Assembly: GCA_963725415.1 (NCBI GenBank)
Contig: CAVRZY010000104.1
Span: 1 to 64,000, forward strand
Direction of reading: 5' to 3'
DNA: 64,000 nucleotides
From: CAVRZY01 sp963725415
GTDB lineage: Bacteria > Acidobacteriota > Terriglobia > Bryobacterales > Bryobacteraceae
The position numbers and the translations under genes are program-made. Shown piece after piece: positions 44,391 through 54,172 of the stretch (its first letter is position 1; each line of letters begins with the position of its first letter). The notes beneath the pieces were generated by a model. That model was given only the letters and a program-made list of their open reading frames with translations. It searched no databases and was not told the origin of the DNA.

Positions 44391-45288
44391 TTACGTGTTC
44401 TTAAAATCCACCGAGGGCGATTCCAGGACAGCACCCAACATCTCTTGCACTCCTTTTGAGGGCTTCGCCTGAATCAGCCGGCAATTGATGAATCGAACAT
44501 TTTGAAGCACCAACGGACCGCCTTCGTATACGATCTGCATGTCTCGAAAGACAACATTCCGCATGATGTGTCGATCGAGCCGCGCCCTGCTCCGCTTGGC
44601 TCTACTGCCGGTCAAAATAAGCATCGCGGGTGCGAGTTTGACGCTGGGTGGTAACGTATCGCCAATCTCGAGATATATCGCGGCTTCTTCGATCGGAACC
44701 GCTCCACCCGCAACGGTTACGACAACAGCAGTTTGATCATCGAGCTCCATGTTGGCGCGCCATCCATTGGACACTTCGGTTAGATTGAGAGGGCGTTCAT
44801 TTGAAAGAGTCGGGGCCTTCGCTTCGTTCAGCTTTGCCCTAAGATAAAACAGATCAGCAATTACGACTGGCTGAACCATAATGCCCGTATCGTTTGCTAA
44901 AGACAGAATACTATGGGCCTTAGCCAGGATCGCCGCGCGAGTCTGCTGTGAGGAGGTGGCGGAGCCTATCTTTAGAAGTTTCTCCAGAGGCTCTAGTGAC
45001 TTGGTCGTCCATCTTTTTGTCGAGGCGTTGTATGTCAGCACGAGCAGAGGACATTTCGGTTCTTAAAGTCTCGATTTTCCCGACGAGTTCTTCCCGCACT
45101 GGATTAACTTTGGCGTCAATGGACCATCGGACCATGGCAACTATGAGTAGGACCGCTGCGCACATTCCCCCGATAGAGGGCATCCACTCTTTGAGCCAAG
45201 CTCCTAAGCTCGACGCTCGTCTGTCCATTTCGCCTACTTTCCGGTTAGCCTTGTCTGCCATATGAACCGAGGGTACCAGATCCGCCAA
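44391..45288 (-). CDS. Membrane-anchored coiled-coil protein (likely one frameshift)
   Basis: The upstream part from the ATG at 45,288 has one membrane helix (IGGMCAAVLLIVAMVRWSI) and a coiled-coil (VREELVGKIETLRTEMSSARADIQRLDKKMDDQV). About 120 bp later a second frame takes over (KSLEPLEKLLKIGSATSSQQTRAAILAKAHSILS) and runs to a C-terminal part with strand-like repeats (VFRDMQIVYEGGPLVLQNVRFINCRLIQ), similar in style to a small beta-helix. The continuous helix pattern across the overlap near 45,000 suggests one ~290-residue protein broken by a single base, but two overlapping genes remain possible. No function is recognised. Confidence 0.55.
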
Positions 45289-45730
45289 TTCGCGGGGAAG
45301 GCTAGGAGCGCGAAACGAATTGGGGTCTGAGCGAGGCTCTGTAAACCGGCCGATTGGCGAAGATCTGAAAGTTCTGGCCTTTCGGTGCCTCCAAGCCGTA
45401 CTTCCCGGTCTGGCGGGCTCGGCGGTGCGGCCGGCTCGTGAATCCCCGGAATTCTCGGAGAGGGAGGATCGATGAAAACGCCACGGTCAGACAACGAATC
45501 CACGTTCAGTGGAATTCACTGATTCCATGAGAGTTCGTTGACTTGCGCGGGTCGCACAGAGCCGCTTCGCAGCCCCCGGGTTCGCTCAAGCCGGCCGACA
45601 CCGCTCGCAAGCTACTGTTCCCACGCGGCTGCCTGGCACAGTCCTGCCGGAGATCGGGTTGTGCGCGCCACTCCTGGTGTATCCGCTGCGCCGTCGCTGT
45701 CGCCAACAACCTTCACCACCAAGAATCTGG
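45289..45730. other. Intergenic before the zinc-ribbon cassette
   Basis: About 440 bp. A Pro-rich 89-codon minus-strand frame (45,234-45,503) overlaps the membrane protein start and is not convincing. No other feature was seen. Confidence 0.4.
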
Positions 45731-45935
45731 CTGGCGGTCCCCAAACGGCCTTCGGGGAAGTGCATGCGACCCGCGGCCCGGGGAGTCGGCTTGCCTTCTC
45801 CGATCTCGGCTCCGCTTCTACTCTGGGCGTCCCGCCGAAACGGCCGCACAAGTGCTTTGGTTGCAGTCGGTTTCAGGTAGGACGTATCGTAACCACGGGT
45901 TATGATACGTCAATGTTAGCCGCAGTGGTTTTCTA

Positions 45936-45970
45936 TTGACATTCTAACCACTGTGGTTTAATTTATAGGT
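45936..45970 (+). promoter_or_regulatory. Promoter with embedded palindromic operator
   Basis: A consensus TTGACA (45,936-45,941) lies 29 bp before the ATG of the zinc-ribbon gene. Between it and an AT-rich -10 region (TTTAATTTATA, 45,957-45,967) sits the perfect palindrome AACCAC-T-GTGGTT (45,946-45,958), and a related half site CAGTGGTT is at 45,923. A palindrome inside the spacer is the usual position for a repressor site. The leader is very short, with no clear Shine-Dalgarno, so the mRNA may be nearly leaderless. Confidence 0.55.
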
Positions 45971-46501
45971 ATGAAGAAGCAATTCTTCCCGTACAAGTGC
46001 CCTAATTGTCAGGCTGAGATGAACGCCGCTCACGTCGCTGCTGCCTTGCCTGACGCGGTCCTGGTGGCGGAGACCGCTCGTCGCAATGGGCGCCGCCAAA
46101 CTCCCCATGCGGGTCCTGGGCGCCCTACAGTCATTCGCTGCCCAGGGTGCGACGAGAGAATGACTACTGCTGAACTGCGGGGGCACCGCGTCCCTTGCGT
46201 CCGTGATCGCCTCAACGAGCTACAGCGCCGGAACCAGAAAATACGGCTCTCCCCGAAAGATCCAGACCCATACCCTCTGTTTGCGATACGGGAGGTTACT
46301 GATGAGGAAGTGCGGTTTGAGAAGCTCTCCTCTGGCCAGTACCTCGCTGTCGAACTTCGGAAGGTCGCTGAAATCGTCCTTGACCCACAGGAACAGCTTG
46401 CCGACATCCGGTTGCTGGGTCGGGTCATGTGGGACGATAGCATTCAACGGTGGCGGTTTGTTCCGACACTGATCGGACGCCCCATGACCAGACAGATGTA
46501 A
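45971..46501 (+). CDS. Two-zinc-ribbon protein of unknown function (cassette gene)
   Basis: The 176-residue protein has two CxxC pairs, YKCPNCQAEM near residue 10 and RCPGCDERM near residue 60, separated by a helix (HVAAALPDAVLVAETARRNGRRQTPHAGPGRP). A basic helix (RVPCVRDRLNELQRRNQKIRL) and a beta-rich C-terminal domain of ~85 residues (YLAVELRKVAEIVLDPQE … RPMTRQM) follow. The N-terminal part looks like a nucleic-acid-binding zinc ribbon, the C-terminal part is unassigned. A 5'-truncated paralogue lies at 37,278-37,619, and both copies are followed by the same BsuPI tail. Promoter and palindromic operator are just upstream, suggesting repression, perhaps by its own product. Confidence 0.7.
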   Translation: MKKQFFPYKCPNCQAEMNAAHVAAALPDAVLVAETARRNGRRQTPHAGPGRPTVIRCPGCDERMTTAELRGHRVPCVRDRLNELQRRNQKIRLSPKDPDPYPLFAIREVTDEEVRFEKLSSGQYLAVELRKVAEIVLDPQEQLADIRLLGRVMWDDSIQRWRFVPTLIGRPMTRQM

Positions 46502-46597
46502 CTTCTTCCCTCATCCCCATCCCGCCCCGCTAGGTGGACTGGGCCCGTCTGGACGGCCGGCCGGCGCCCATTGTCCGCGCCGGCGACCAGGCCGCCT

Positions 46598-46908
46598 GAC
46601 TGACGCTGCGGAACACGGCCGAGCCGATCCAACTCACCTTCCCCTCGGGACAGAGCTACGACTTTGTCATCAAGAACGAGAAGGGAGACATCCTGTATCG
46701 CTGGTCGGACGGCAAGGCCTTCACCATGGCGATCCGGGAAGAGACTTTCGGGCCGGGGGAGAAGGACTTCGTCATCCAGGTGCGTCTGGGAGGCAAAGAC
46801 GGGAAACCCTTCCCGCAGGGGAAATATATTGCCGAAGGCTGGCTGACCACCATGGGAGCAAAGGCGTACGCGGCCTCGGTGGGCTTCGAGATGCGGTACG
46901 TGTACTGA
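46598..46908 (+). pseudogene. BsuPI-domain gene tail, second duplicated fragment
   Basis: Codes for the last ~103 residues of the BsuPI-like protein at 33,737-34,717, with an altered final codon pair and a TGA stop. No start of its own; preceded by TGA. The downstream hairpin of the parental copy is absent. Confidence 0.8.
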
Positions 46909-46916
46909 GATCACAG

Positions 46917-47014
46917 CATTGACGATTGACGATTTTCTCATTGACGATTCGCCGAGGCACGCTCGGAGGCCGCAGTGCAATCGTCAATGAATCAATCGCC
47001 AATGAATCAATCCT
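46917..47014. repeat. Short direct and inverted spacer repeats
   Basis: ATTGACGATT occurs in tandem and close variants, and its complement AATCGTCAAT with AATGAATCAATC repeats follows, giving a loose stem-loop of ~95 bp. A related TCAATCGTCAATGATTCAAT lies at 31,012-31,031 at the end of another gene, so the motif is dispersed. Confidence 0.55.
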
Positions 47015-47035
47015 GACAGCCTTCTTGGGCAGGTT

Positions 47036-47509
47036 CTACTGCCCTAGCTCTGGCTCTATAATGATGTCCGGGTGTTTGCGGAGCGGTTTGCCACCTTTGG
47101 GAGTGAGGCCCACCCAGTATTTGTGCACGCAGCCGCCTCGTTTTGGGTCGTAGTTCTTGTCAGACTTCGTGCACTGTTTCACTAAATCGCCGTGCGTCTC
47201 GCCGGCTTTGCCGACGTGACCCTTCGCCCCGGACGAAAAGGGCGAATTGGCAGAGAAGTCGGTGTCCCAGTCGCCCTGAGTGCTGGTCCAGAAGACGCTT
47301 GTGCCTCGCTTCACACATGCCGGGTCTGGTTCCGCCTTGACCCCGACCCCCTGAGCGGTGGTATCCGTGGAGACAGAGATGAGCTGGCTTGCGGAGTATG
47401 CTGTGCAGGGGGCGGCGGCGGGCTTTTGCAGTTGTGCACTGGCGGTTACGGCTAACGCTAACACTAGTGCTCCCAGTGTCAGGAGTCGCGCTCGCGTTGC
47501 GGAATTCAT
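47036..47509 (-). CDS. Small secreted protein
   Basis: The 157-residue protein starts at the ATG at 47,509 (AAAGGAG upstream) and has a signal peptide (LGALVLALAVTASAQ). The mature part has four Cys (APCTAY, PACVKRG, VKQCTKS, RGGCVHKY), possibly two disulphides, and a Lys/Gly-rich C-terminal half. No family is recognised. It stands alone, convergent with the cassette. Confidence 0.65.
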   Translation of the reverse strand: MNSATRARLLTLGALVLALAVTASAQLQKPAAAPCTAYSASQLISVSTDTTAQGVGVKAEPDPACVKRGTSVFWTSTQGDWDTDFSANSPFSSGAKGHVGKAGETHGDLVKQCTKSDKNYDPKRGGCVHKYWVGLTPKGGKPLRKHPDIIIEPELGQ

Positions 47510-47582
47510 ATTGGTCGTTTCTCCTTTGTCGTGAGTGAGCTGGTGCATCGTCCGATTAGTACTGTGGAGTATCCGGCTGGGG

Positions 47583-47642
47583 GCAAAACGGGTACAGGCA
47601 ACCGATTGCCGGCTGCGCAATTGGCGCCTGTCCCCGTTTTGC
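47583..47642. repeat. Palindromic repeat with GGGkACaGGC core
   Basis: The 60 bp palindrome has GCAAAACGGG and CCCGTTTTGC at its ends and ACAGGC / GCCTGT inside. Size and core match the 64 bp units at 56,729, 60,839 and 60,920, though the arms differ, so it appears to be a subfamily of the same repeat. Confidence 0.65.
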
Positions 47643-47679
47643 GCGGTCTACACACCAGAAAGCACTTATCAAACGATGC

Positions 47680-50497
47680 CTAGTTGTGTTTGCCGATCTC
47701 TTGCCGCCACTCCCGATAGCGTTGGTCAGTTCGAAGCGGCGCAAGTTCCGGCTCTTTTTCGATCTGGACAAGTGAATAGCCGCCCTTCCAGGCAGCCTTG
47801 ATGGCGGCGATCGCGCGGTTGCGATCACCGGTGAGCTCGTAAATGAGTGCGGACTTGAAATTCACTTCGTTGTCCAGCGGGGCCAGTTTCAGGGCCTGGG
47901 CGATGCGCGTGCGGGCGTTCTGTTTCTGGCCCAGTTTGGCCCAGTACAGCGCGAGGCTGCTCAAGGTCTGCGGATCCTGCGGGCTCACCGCCAGTACGTC
48001 CTGGGCGACCTTCAGAGCCCGCTCATACGCTGGCCGCGCCTTTGCAGGCTGTCCCGACCACTGGTAAGCGTCACCCAGGTTCCGCCAGAGCATGTGGTGC
48101 GTGCGGAGCAGTTTCACCGCTTCCTCCATCACGGGAACTGCCTCCCGGTACCGGCCCTGGTATACGTAAGTGGCGGCAAGGTTCGAGTAGGCCACCCCGG
48201 TCGGCTTCAGTTCGATGGATTTCTTCAAAATCGCAATCGCCTCGTCGTAGCGCCCCATTTTAAGGTAGGCGCCGCCCAGATTCTGGTGTGCCAGCGAATT
48301 GTCGGGAGCCAGGCTGATTACCGTGAGGAACTGAGGCACAGCTTCCTCATATCGACCGCGGCTGGCATAGAACCAGCCAAGACCGCTGTAGGCGGGCCCG
48401 TAGCCGGGACGAAGGTTCACCGCCTTCTGGAAGCTTTCCTCAGCTTCCTCCGGCTTGCCCAAATCATAGTACGTGGCGCCCAGTTTAATATGGGCGTCAA
48501 CCGCTGCCGGGTCGATTATCAAGCGTTCGCCGGAACTCCCCAACAGCCTCCGTAAGATGACCGGTATCCTTGTAGACCTGCCCCAGAGTCAGGTGCACCG
48601 GGGCCAGCTTGTCGTCCAGTTGGACGGCCCGCTGGCCGCTCCTGCGGGCCTCCTCGACCCATTGAGGATCCTTGGTCTCGGCATATTTCTTGGAATAGGC
48701 TTCACCCAAACCGGCGTAGGCCAGGGCATAGGAAGGGTCCTTGCCAAGGGCCTGTTTGAAAAGCTCGATGGCGCGGTCATAATTGTCGAGCCCGTGACGC
48801 TTCACATAGCCCAAGCCTTGCTCGTAGAAATCGTAGGCTCCGGGCACTCGCGTGCTTCCTTCCGACAGCTTGCGCTTGGCGTCCGGTTCCACCGCCAAGC
48901 GGAGCATGTCGGCCACTCCCGCCCAGGTTCGATCCTCCAGCCGGGAGATTTCCGCTACCCCGGCATCGATAGTGCGGGAGGCGAGCTGCTTGCGGCTGCC
49001 CGCGTCGATCAGGTTCGCGATCAGGCGAACGTTGCTCCCACTTCGCTCGATGCTTCCGGTTACGGCCAGGGTCACCCCCAGCGCCCGCCGCGCCTGGGCC
49101 GGATCGCCGATCCCGCGGATTTCGCTGGCCGGGACCACCCAGAAGGAGCTGTGGAACTGCTCGAGCTGGGAAAGCCTGCTGGTAAGGGTCTCCACGACGC
49201 CCTCGCAGAATGCCTGGTTGGCGGGGTCGCTGCCGACGTTCTTGAAGGGCAGCACGGCGATGTGCTTTTCTTTGGGCACCCCGGAAAACCAGTTCAGGAT
49301 CGCGGGTCCCAGGAGTGCCACCACTAGCGCCAGGCTGACCAGACCCAGGGCGAGCGACAGCAGCGGCCTTTGGCCCCGCGCGCGGCGCGCCTGCCGGGGA
49401 ACCGTTCCCGCTGGGGCCACAGTGGCAGTTGCGGATCCCACGCGAATGGCACGAACCACCTCTTCCGCGCTGGCGAAGCGGTTCTCAGGGTTCCTCTCCA
49501 GGCAACCCAGGATGGCTGCCTCCCACCGGGGATCGAGATCCGGAACGTGGCTGCGAGGCGAGGGCGCCACACGCTGGCTGGCCGGCGTGTCCGCTTTGAA
49601 CGGCCGGCATCCGGTCATCATTTCATACAAGACCACACCCAGGGCATACAGGTCGCTCGCCACGGTTCCTTCGCCGCCCTCCAACTGCTCCGGGGCCATG
49701 TAGGCGGGGGTCCCCACGATCTGCCCGGGCCGAGTCAGCGGGGGTTCATCGGCCTGGGAAACGGCCATGCTGTGAGCCACTCCGAAGTCGGTCACCGCCA
49801 CACGGGTTGTCCCCTCGCTGGAAGGCACCAGCATGACGTTCGAGCTCTTGAAATCGCGGTGAACGATTCCCGCGCGGTGGGCGGCGCAAAGTGCCTCCGC
49901 CATCTGCTCGACCAGCGGAAGAGCAGCGGCTGGAGACATGGGCCCGGTGCCCCGGATGCGCTGTGCCAGGGTCTCCCCGCTCAGAAGTTCCATGGTCAGA
50001 AAGGTGACTTCGCCCTGCGGGGGAAGCTGATGACGGCCCAGGTCGAAGATCCGGCAGACGTTGGGGTGGGTTACCTTTCTGGCGAGCTGTATCTCCTGCT
50101 TGAAGCGCGCAATGGTCGCTTTATCCTGCGCCAACCCGGGGCGGAATGTCTTCAGGGCGACGGCGTCCCCCAGTTCCTGGTCCTGCGCCTCGTAGACCTC
50201 CCCCATCCCACCCCGGCCGATGAAGCGCATGATCCGGTAGCGCCCCGCAACCAGTTCGTCCTGTGCAAACGTGCAGCTTTCCCAGGCCGGCGGTAAGGTC
50301 ACAGTGGATGCCCCAGGCAATGGCTGTTCCATGAGCTTTTCCGCCTGCCGGAATTCGGAAAGGAGACGCTCCACTTCACCACGCAAGGCGCTATCGCTGC
50401 CACAGGTTTGGGAGAGGAACCCGGAACGCGCCTCCGGTTGCCGGTCCAGGGCGGCTGCAAACACTTTCTTGACCTGCTCCCACCGTTCCGGCGTCAT
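47680..50497 (-). CDS. Transmembrane Ser/Thr protein kinase with TPR repeats (one frameshift)
   Basis: Signalling kinase of the PknB/Hanks type. From the ATG at 50,497 (MTPERWEQVKKVFAAALD, typical acidobacterial opening) come the kinase domain (residues ~75-345) with GRGGMGEVYEAQD, VALKTF, HRDFKSSNVML and TDFGVAHS, and one membrane helix (~383-405). A TolB/FlgO-like module (IAVLPFKNVGSDPANQAFCEGV) and about ten TPR repeats follow. A single base near 48,530 shifts the frame inside the TPRs (EFRRTL / LIIDPAAVDAHIK). Restored length is about 938 residues. The start overlaps the end of a degenerate sigma gene by 4 bp. Confidence 0.88.
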
Positions 50498-50757
50498 ACG
50501 AGCGCTTTCCTGCTCATCTCCATGTGGAGCTGGGCCCAAGCTACTGGGTGCCTGATTCTCAGGTGTGCCCGGGCGTAGTCAATGGGAATACGTCGCGTCA
50601 ACTGTGCCGCCAGGGGTCGCTCCTGTCGCATCGAGTGAGCCACAAGCCGACGCAACTCCGCGTAGCCCAGCGGAGTCAACCTGGAGGCAGCCTCCCGGTG
50701 ACCGCCTTCCATAGCCCGGAGGAGATGAGTGACTTCCCCGGAAGAGAGTATCAACAT
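50494..50757 (-). pseudogene. Degenerate ECF sigma factor (TIGR02999-like)
   Basis: Its first ~45 codons (SSGEVTHLLRAMEGGHREAASRLTPLGYAELRRLV) match the opening of the acidobacterial Sig-70 family. The expected region 2 then region 4 are missing; instead ~35 unrelated residues (RIPIDYARAHLRIRHPVAW) lead to the stop. That stop overlaps the kinase start (ATGA). Intact homologues usually precede such kinases, so this is a shortened relic that still provides translational coupling. Confidence 0.65.
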
Positions 50758-50942
50758 GGCTCCCCGGTACGTTAGGGATATCACTACGTTAGGGATATTA
50801 TAACGCAGCCTTCTCAAATAGTTCCCGAATTCTTAGTCCGTTCCGTAATGCCTCAGAAGGCGTGAAAGAATGCCCGCTTCACTTGGGCTGCCGGCAACGC
50901 AGGCCGGGGGCCTGCGCCACCTCAACAACTTGCCAGTCTTGT

Positions 50943-50965
50943 GGGGCAGGTCCCCGACCTGCCCC
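50943..50965. repeat. Perfect 10 bp stem-loop
   Basis: GGGGCAGGTC and GACCTGCCCC around a 3-base loop, followed on the plus strand by a T6 run. It lies just after the GH127 stop (minus strand) and could be a bidirectional terminator or a REP-type element. Confidence 0.55.
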
Positions 50966-50975
50966 TGGCATTTTT

Positions 50976-52898
50976 TCACACCTTCTGAGCCATTACCGTG
51001 CTTAGCACTCTCCAGTAGACCGCGTACCTCTGATCGAACAGCCTGTTGAAGGCTACCAGCGTGAGGTCCTGGGTTTGGCCGGTTGTGCGGAATGTCAGCG
51101 GCTGGCCCGCCACCGGCTTGATCCATGCATTCGGATCCTTGGAAACCGCTGTGAAATCCGGCGCCGGGACAGGGCTTCCCTGCAACTGTTGCTGGTGTTT
51201 CGGGTCGCTGTACATCATCTCTTTGGTCAGACCGCTCGTGCCCAATTGCCCGGCCAAAACCAGGGGACCATACATGAAGGCCTGTGGCGAATCGTCGTCC
51301 GGCATCGCATGGACGTGCAGGCTCATCGGCAAACTCACCTCGAGCTTGTCTCCGCTCTTCCAGGTGCGGGCCAGCGTCAGGTAACTGCCGGGGCCTGCCG
51401 AGTCTTTGAGCGCCTTCCCGTTCAGCTTCGCCCCGATCCCGCGCGTCGCCCAATAAGGCGCTCGGATTCGCAGCGCCAGGTGCAGGGGGCGCCTCGCCTC
51501 GACCATAAGAGTCGTTCCCTGCTGCTCGGGGAAGCCTGTTTCCTGGCGAATGCGAAGCCCTTTTTCCGGCCACTCCAGCGCGGAGGCGATGAAGAGGTTC
51601 ACGTAGATCCCCTGCTCATCGTGAAAGTAGATGCTGTCCGCCAGCTTTGAGAAAGACTCCACCCCGGTGCCCGTGCAGCACCAAAACGAGTCGCGGGGCG
51701 CGCTGAACAGCTTCCAGTAGCCGGACGCCAGCGGCACGAAGTACATGGTCATGGCGTTCTCGGGGTGCATGGTGCCCAGGATGCCGTTGAACAAGGCCCG
51801 CTCATAGTAATCGGCGTAGCCGGCCCCGGCCGTCCAGCAGAACAGGCGCCGCGTCAGCTTCAGCATGTTGTAGGTACAGCAGCATTCTTGCGTTTCGCTG
51901 CTCAGCTCGGCGGCCAGCCTATCGGGATCCGTCCGCCAGTGCTCGTGATTGCTGGTCCCTCCAGTGCAGTACGCGCGATGCTCCACGATCTGCCGCCAGA
52001 AGAATTCGGCAATCTCCCGATACCGCAGCTCGCCGGTCAGCTCATAGCGGCGGGCGGCGCCGGTGACCTTGGGGATGTTGGTGTTGGCGTGCAACCCCTT
52101 CAAAGCGTCCCGCCGCTCGGCCAGGGGGGCGAACACCCGCTCGTGATCGAAGCGGTGGGCCAGCTCCAGATACTCCCGATTGCCTGTCGTGGCGTAGAGG
52201 TTGTAGAGCACTTCGTTCATGCCCCCGAACTCCACGTTCAGCACGCGCGCCATATGCTCGTCGCTCAGCGGGTCAGCCCAGCGCTTGGTCCAGCCCGCCA
52301 TGCCCTCGAGCACTTCCAGCGCCTGGTCGTTGCCGCAGCAGTGGTGCAGGTCCAGCAACCCGGCCATGATCTTGTGCAGCGTGTACCAGGGCGCCCACAC
52401 TCGCTTGCCGTCCTTGAGGCGCTCGAAGAACTCCGGCGGGAACGCGCTGAGATAGCCGCCTCCGTTAGCCTTCTGGCATTTCGCCAGTTCGGCCACCATC
52501 GCCCCGCCCTTGGCTTTGAGCGCCTCGTCGCCGGTAGCGGCGTGCATCAGGGCGCAGGCCGACAGGTAATGGCCGGTGAAGTGTCCCCGCAGTTCGATGT
52601 TCGGCCGCTCCCAGCCGCCCAAGGGCTGCGCCGAGGAGGGCAGGCCCGCCGTAATACGAAACGTGTGCAGCAACCGGTCCGCTTCCAGCTCCTGCAAGAA
52701 CTGGCGGTTGCGCTCCATCGCCAGGCGGAAGGGGCCCTCCAGCAGCCGCACCTGCTTCAGAGGAAATGGCAGCGCTTTGGGTTGAACCGAGTCCTTGACC
52801 GGCGCTGGGCCGGCGCCCCTGACAGCCTGGCCAGCGATACCCCCCGCCGCTGCCATGCTGACAAATTGCCTTCTACTGATGTCTTCGTGTCCGCTCAT
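50976..52898 (-). CDS. GH127-family glycoside hydrolase (beta-L-arabinofuranosidase-like)
   Basis: The 640-residue exported enzyme has a twin-arginine signal (SRRQFVSMAAAGGIAG). An (alpha/alpha)6 barrel of the DUF1680/GH127 family follows: LEADRLLHTFRITAGL, GHFTGHYLSACALM, WAPWYTLHKIMAGLLD, NVEFGGMNEVLYNLY, SNHEHW and the metal/catalytic Cys-rich region ETQECCCTYNMLKLTRRLF with FWCCTGTGVESF. The EC-C-C arrangement matches the zinc-bound active site of this family. The C-terminal beta-sandwich ends YAVYWRVL. Family members release L-arabinofuranose from plant polymers. It is the first gene of a carbohydrate cluster. Confidence 0.93.
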   Translation of the reverse strand: MSGHEDISRRQFVSMAAAGGIAGQAVRGAGPAPVKDSVQPKALPFPLKQVRLLEGPFRLAMERNRQFLQELEADRLLHTFRITAGLPSSAQPLGGWERPNIELRGHFTGHYLSACALMHAATGDEALKAKGGAMVAELAKCQKANGGGYLSAFPPEFFERLKDGKRVWAPWYTLHKIMAGLLDLHHCCGNDQALEVLEGMAGWTKRWADPLSDEHMARVLNVEFGGMNEVLYNLYATTGNREYLELAHRFDHERVFAPLAERRDALKGLHANTNIPKVTGAARRYELTGELRYREIAEFFWRQIVEHRAYCTGGTSNHEHWRTDPDRLAAELSSETQECCCTYNMLKLTRRLFCWTAGAGYADYYERALFNGILGTMHPENAMTMYFVPLASGYWKLFSAPRDSFWCCTGTGVESFSKLADSIYFHDEQGIYVNLFIASALEWPEKGLRIRQETGFPEQQGTTLMVEARRPLHLALRIRAPYWATRGIGAKLNGKALKDSAGPGSYLTLARTWKSGDKLEVSLPMSLHVHAMPDDDSPQAFMYGPLVLAGQLGTSGLTKEMMYSDPKHQQQLQGSPVPAPDFTAVSKDPNAWIKPVAGQPLTFRTTGQTQDLTLVAFNRLFDQRYAVYWRVLSTVMAQKV

Positions 52899-53040
52899 GG
52901 TGCCTTTCCGTATAGAAGACTAACACACGCGCTGGCGAGTGGACCGGCATGGTTCCGGCCGATCGCCACATTTCCGAGCGTGCCGCCGGCGCTCAACCTC
53001 GCCTGGAGTATACTATCGCTCACCCGGGTAAGGAGAAGAC

Positions 53041-54135
53041 ATGCGGCGCAGAGACTTTTTCGAAATGGGCGCAGCGCTGGCCATCGCCCAGGCCACTCCC
53101 GCCCCGCGACAGCAGACACGACCGGCGGCCCCCAGGCGCGCCTTAATGAAACTGGGTACCCAGCACGGCGATTCGGACGACATCCTGCGCGTCATGGCGG
53201 CCTTTGGAGTGACCCACATTTGCAGCAGCACGCCCTCGAACCGCCTGGACGAGAAGTGGTCTGTGGAGGGACTGATGCGGCTGCGGGAAAGGGTCGAGCA
53301 GTACGGTATCAAGCTCGAGATGGTTCCCTTTCCCACTAGCGCTTACATCACCCAGAGCGGATTCCCGAACGTGATGCTGGGCCAGAGTCCGGAGCGCGAC
53401 CGCGAAATCGAGCAGGCCTGCCAGATGATCCGCAACGTGGCGCGCGCCGGCATCCCCGCCATCAAGTACAACCTGACCATCCTGGGCGTGGTGCGCACCG
53501 AGTCCGACCCCGGGCCGGGGCGGTGCCCTCTACAGCTCCTTCGATTACTCCAAGGCTCGCCAGCAGCCACCGCTGACCGAGGCCGGCGTCGTCAGCGAGG
53601 ACGCGCACTGGGAGCGCATCAGCTACTTCCTCCAGCGCGTCGTGCCGGTGGCCGAGGAGTACAAAGTCAAGATGGCCTGCCATCCGCATGACCCGCCCAT
53701 GCCGCGCGGCAAGGGTTTCCGGGGCGTCCAGCGGGTGATGGGCACGGTCGAGGGACTCAAGCGCTTCATCGAGATCCGTCCCCAGCCCCTACCACGGCCT
53801 CAATTTCTGCCAGGGCACCGTCTGCGAGATGCTCGAAAACCCGGCCCAGGAGATCTTCGACGTCATCCGCTATTTCGGCGACCCGCAAGAAGATCTTCAA
53901 CGTCCACTTCCGCAACATCAAGGGGCGCTTCCTCAACTTCCAGGAGACCTTCCCGGATGACGGGGACATCAACATGATCCAGGCCATGCGCGTCTACAAA
54001 GAGGTGGGCTACGACGGTATGATCATGCCGGACCACGCTCCCCGCATACCGGGCGACCAAGGCGGCCGTCAGGCCTTCGCCTTCGAGTTCGGCTACATCG
54101 CCGCGCTCATCCAGTTGGTGAGCCAGGAAGCCTGA
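53041..54135 (+). CDS. Mannonate dehydratase-like TIM-barrel (three frameshifts)
   Basis: Likely converts D-mannonate to 2-keto-3-deoxygluconate in uronate catabolism. The start, with AAGGAGAAGAC, gives a Tat-like leader (MRRRDFFEMGAALAIAQA). The N-terminal half is in one frame to about 53,505. The rest is spread over other frames with breaks near 53,505, 53,785 and 53,882: GALYSSFDYSKARQQP, KMACHPHDPPMPRGKGF, PYHGLNFCQGTVCEMLENPA, FNVHFRNIKGRFLNFQET, GYDGMIMPDHAPRIPGD. These are the metal-binding motifs of UxuA-type enzymes. All three breaks fall in GC-rich runs and need one base each. A leader peptide on this enzyme is unusual but recurs in Acidobacteria. Confidence 0.82.
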
Positions 54136-54172
54136 GGCCGCCGCCAACGGGTTGGCCGGCAGCGCGCCGCGC

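Larger units (their letters stand above)
45731..46899. mobile_element. Duplicated zinc-ribbon cassette, copy 2 (complete form)
   Basis: The lead block (45,731-45,903) is ~85-90% identical by eye to 37,039-37,204. The intact promoter and zinc-ribbon gene and the BsuPI-gene tail follow. The end of homology to copy 1 and the parental gene is at about 46,899, a few codons before the tail's stop, which here reads VY-stop rather than IF-stop. How it moved is unknown. Confidence 0.75.

Noticed and set aside
46917..47014. Tandem ATTGACGATT units as a CRISPR array
   Set aside because: Units are 10-12 bp and without regular spacers; no cas genes are in the window.
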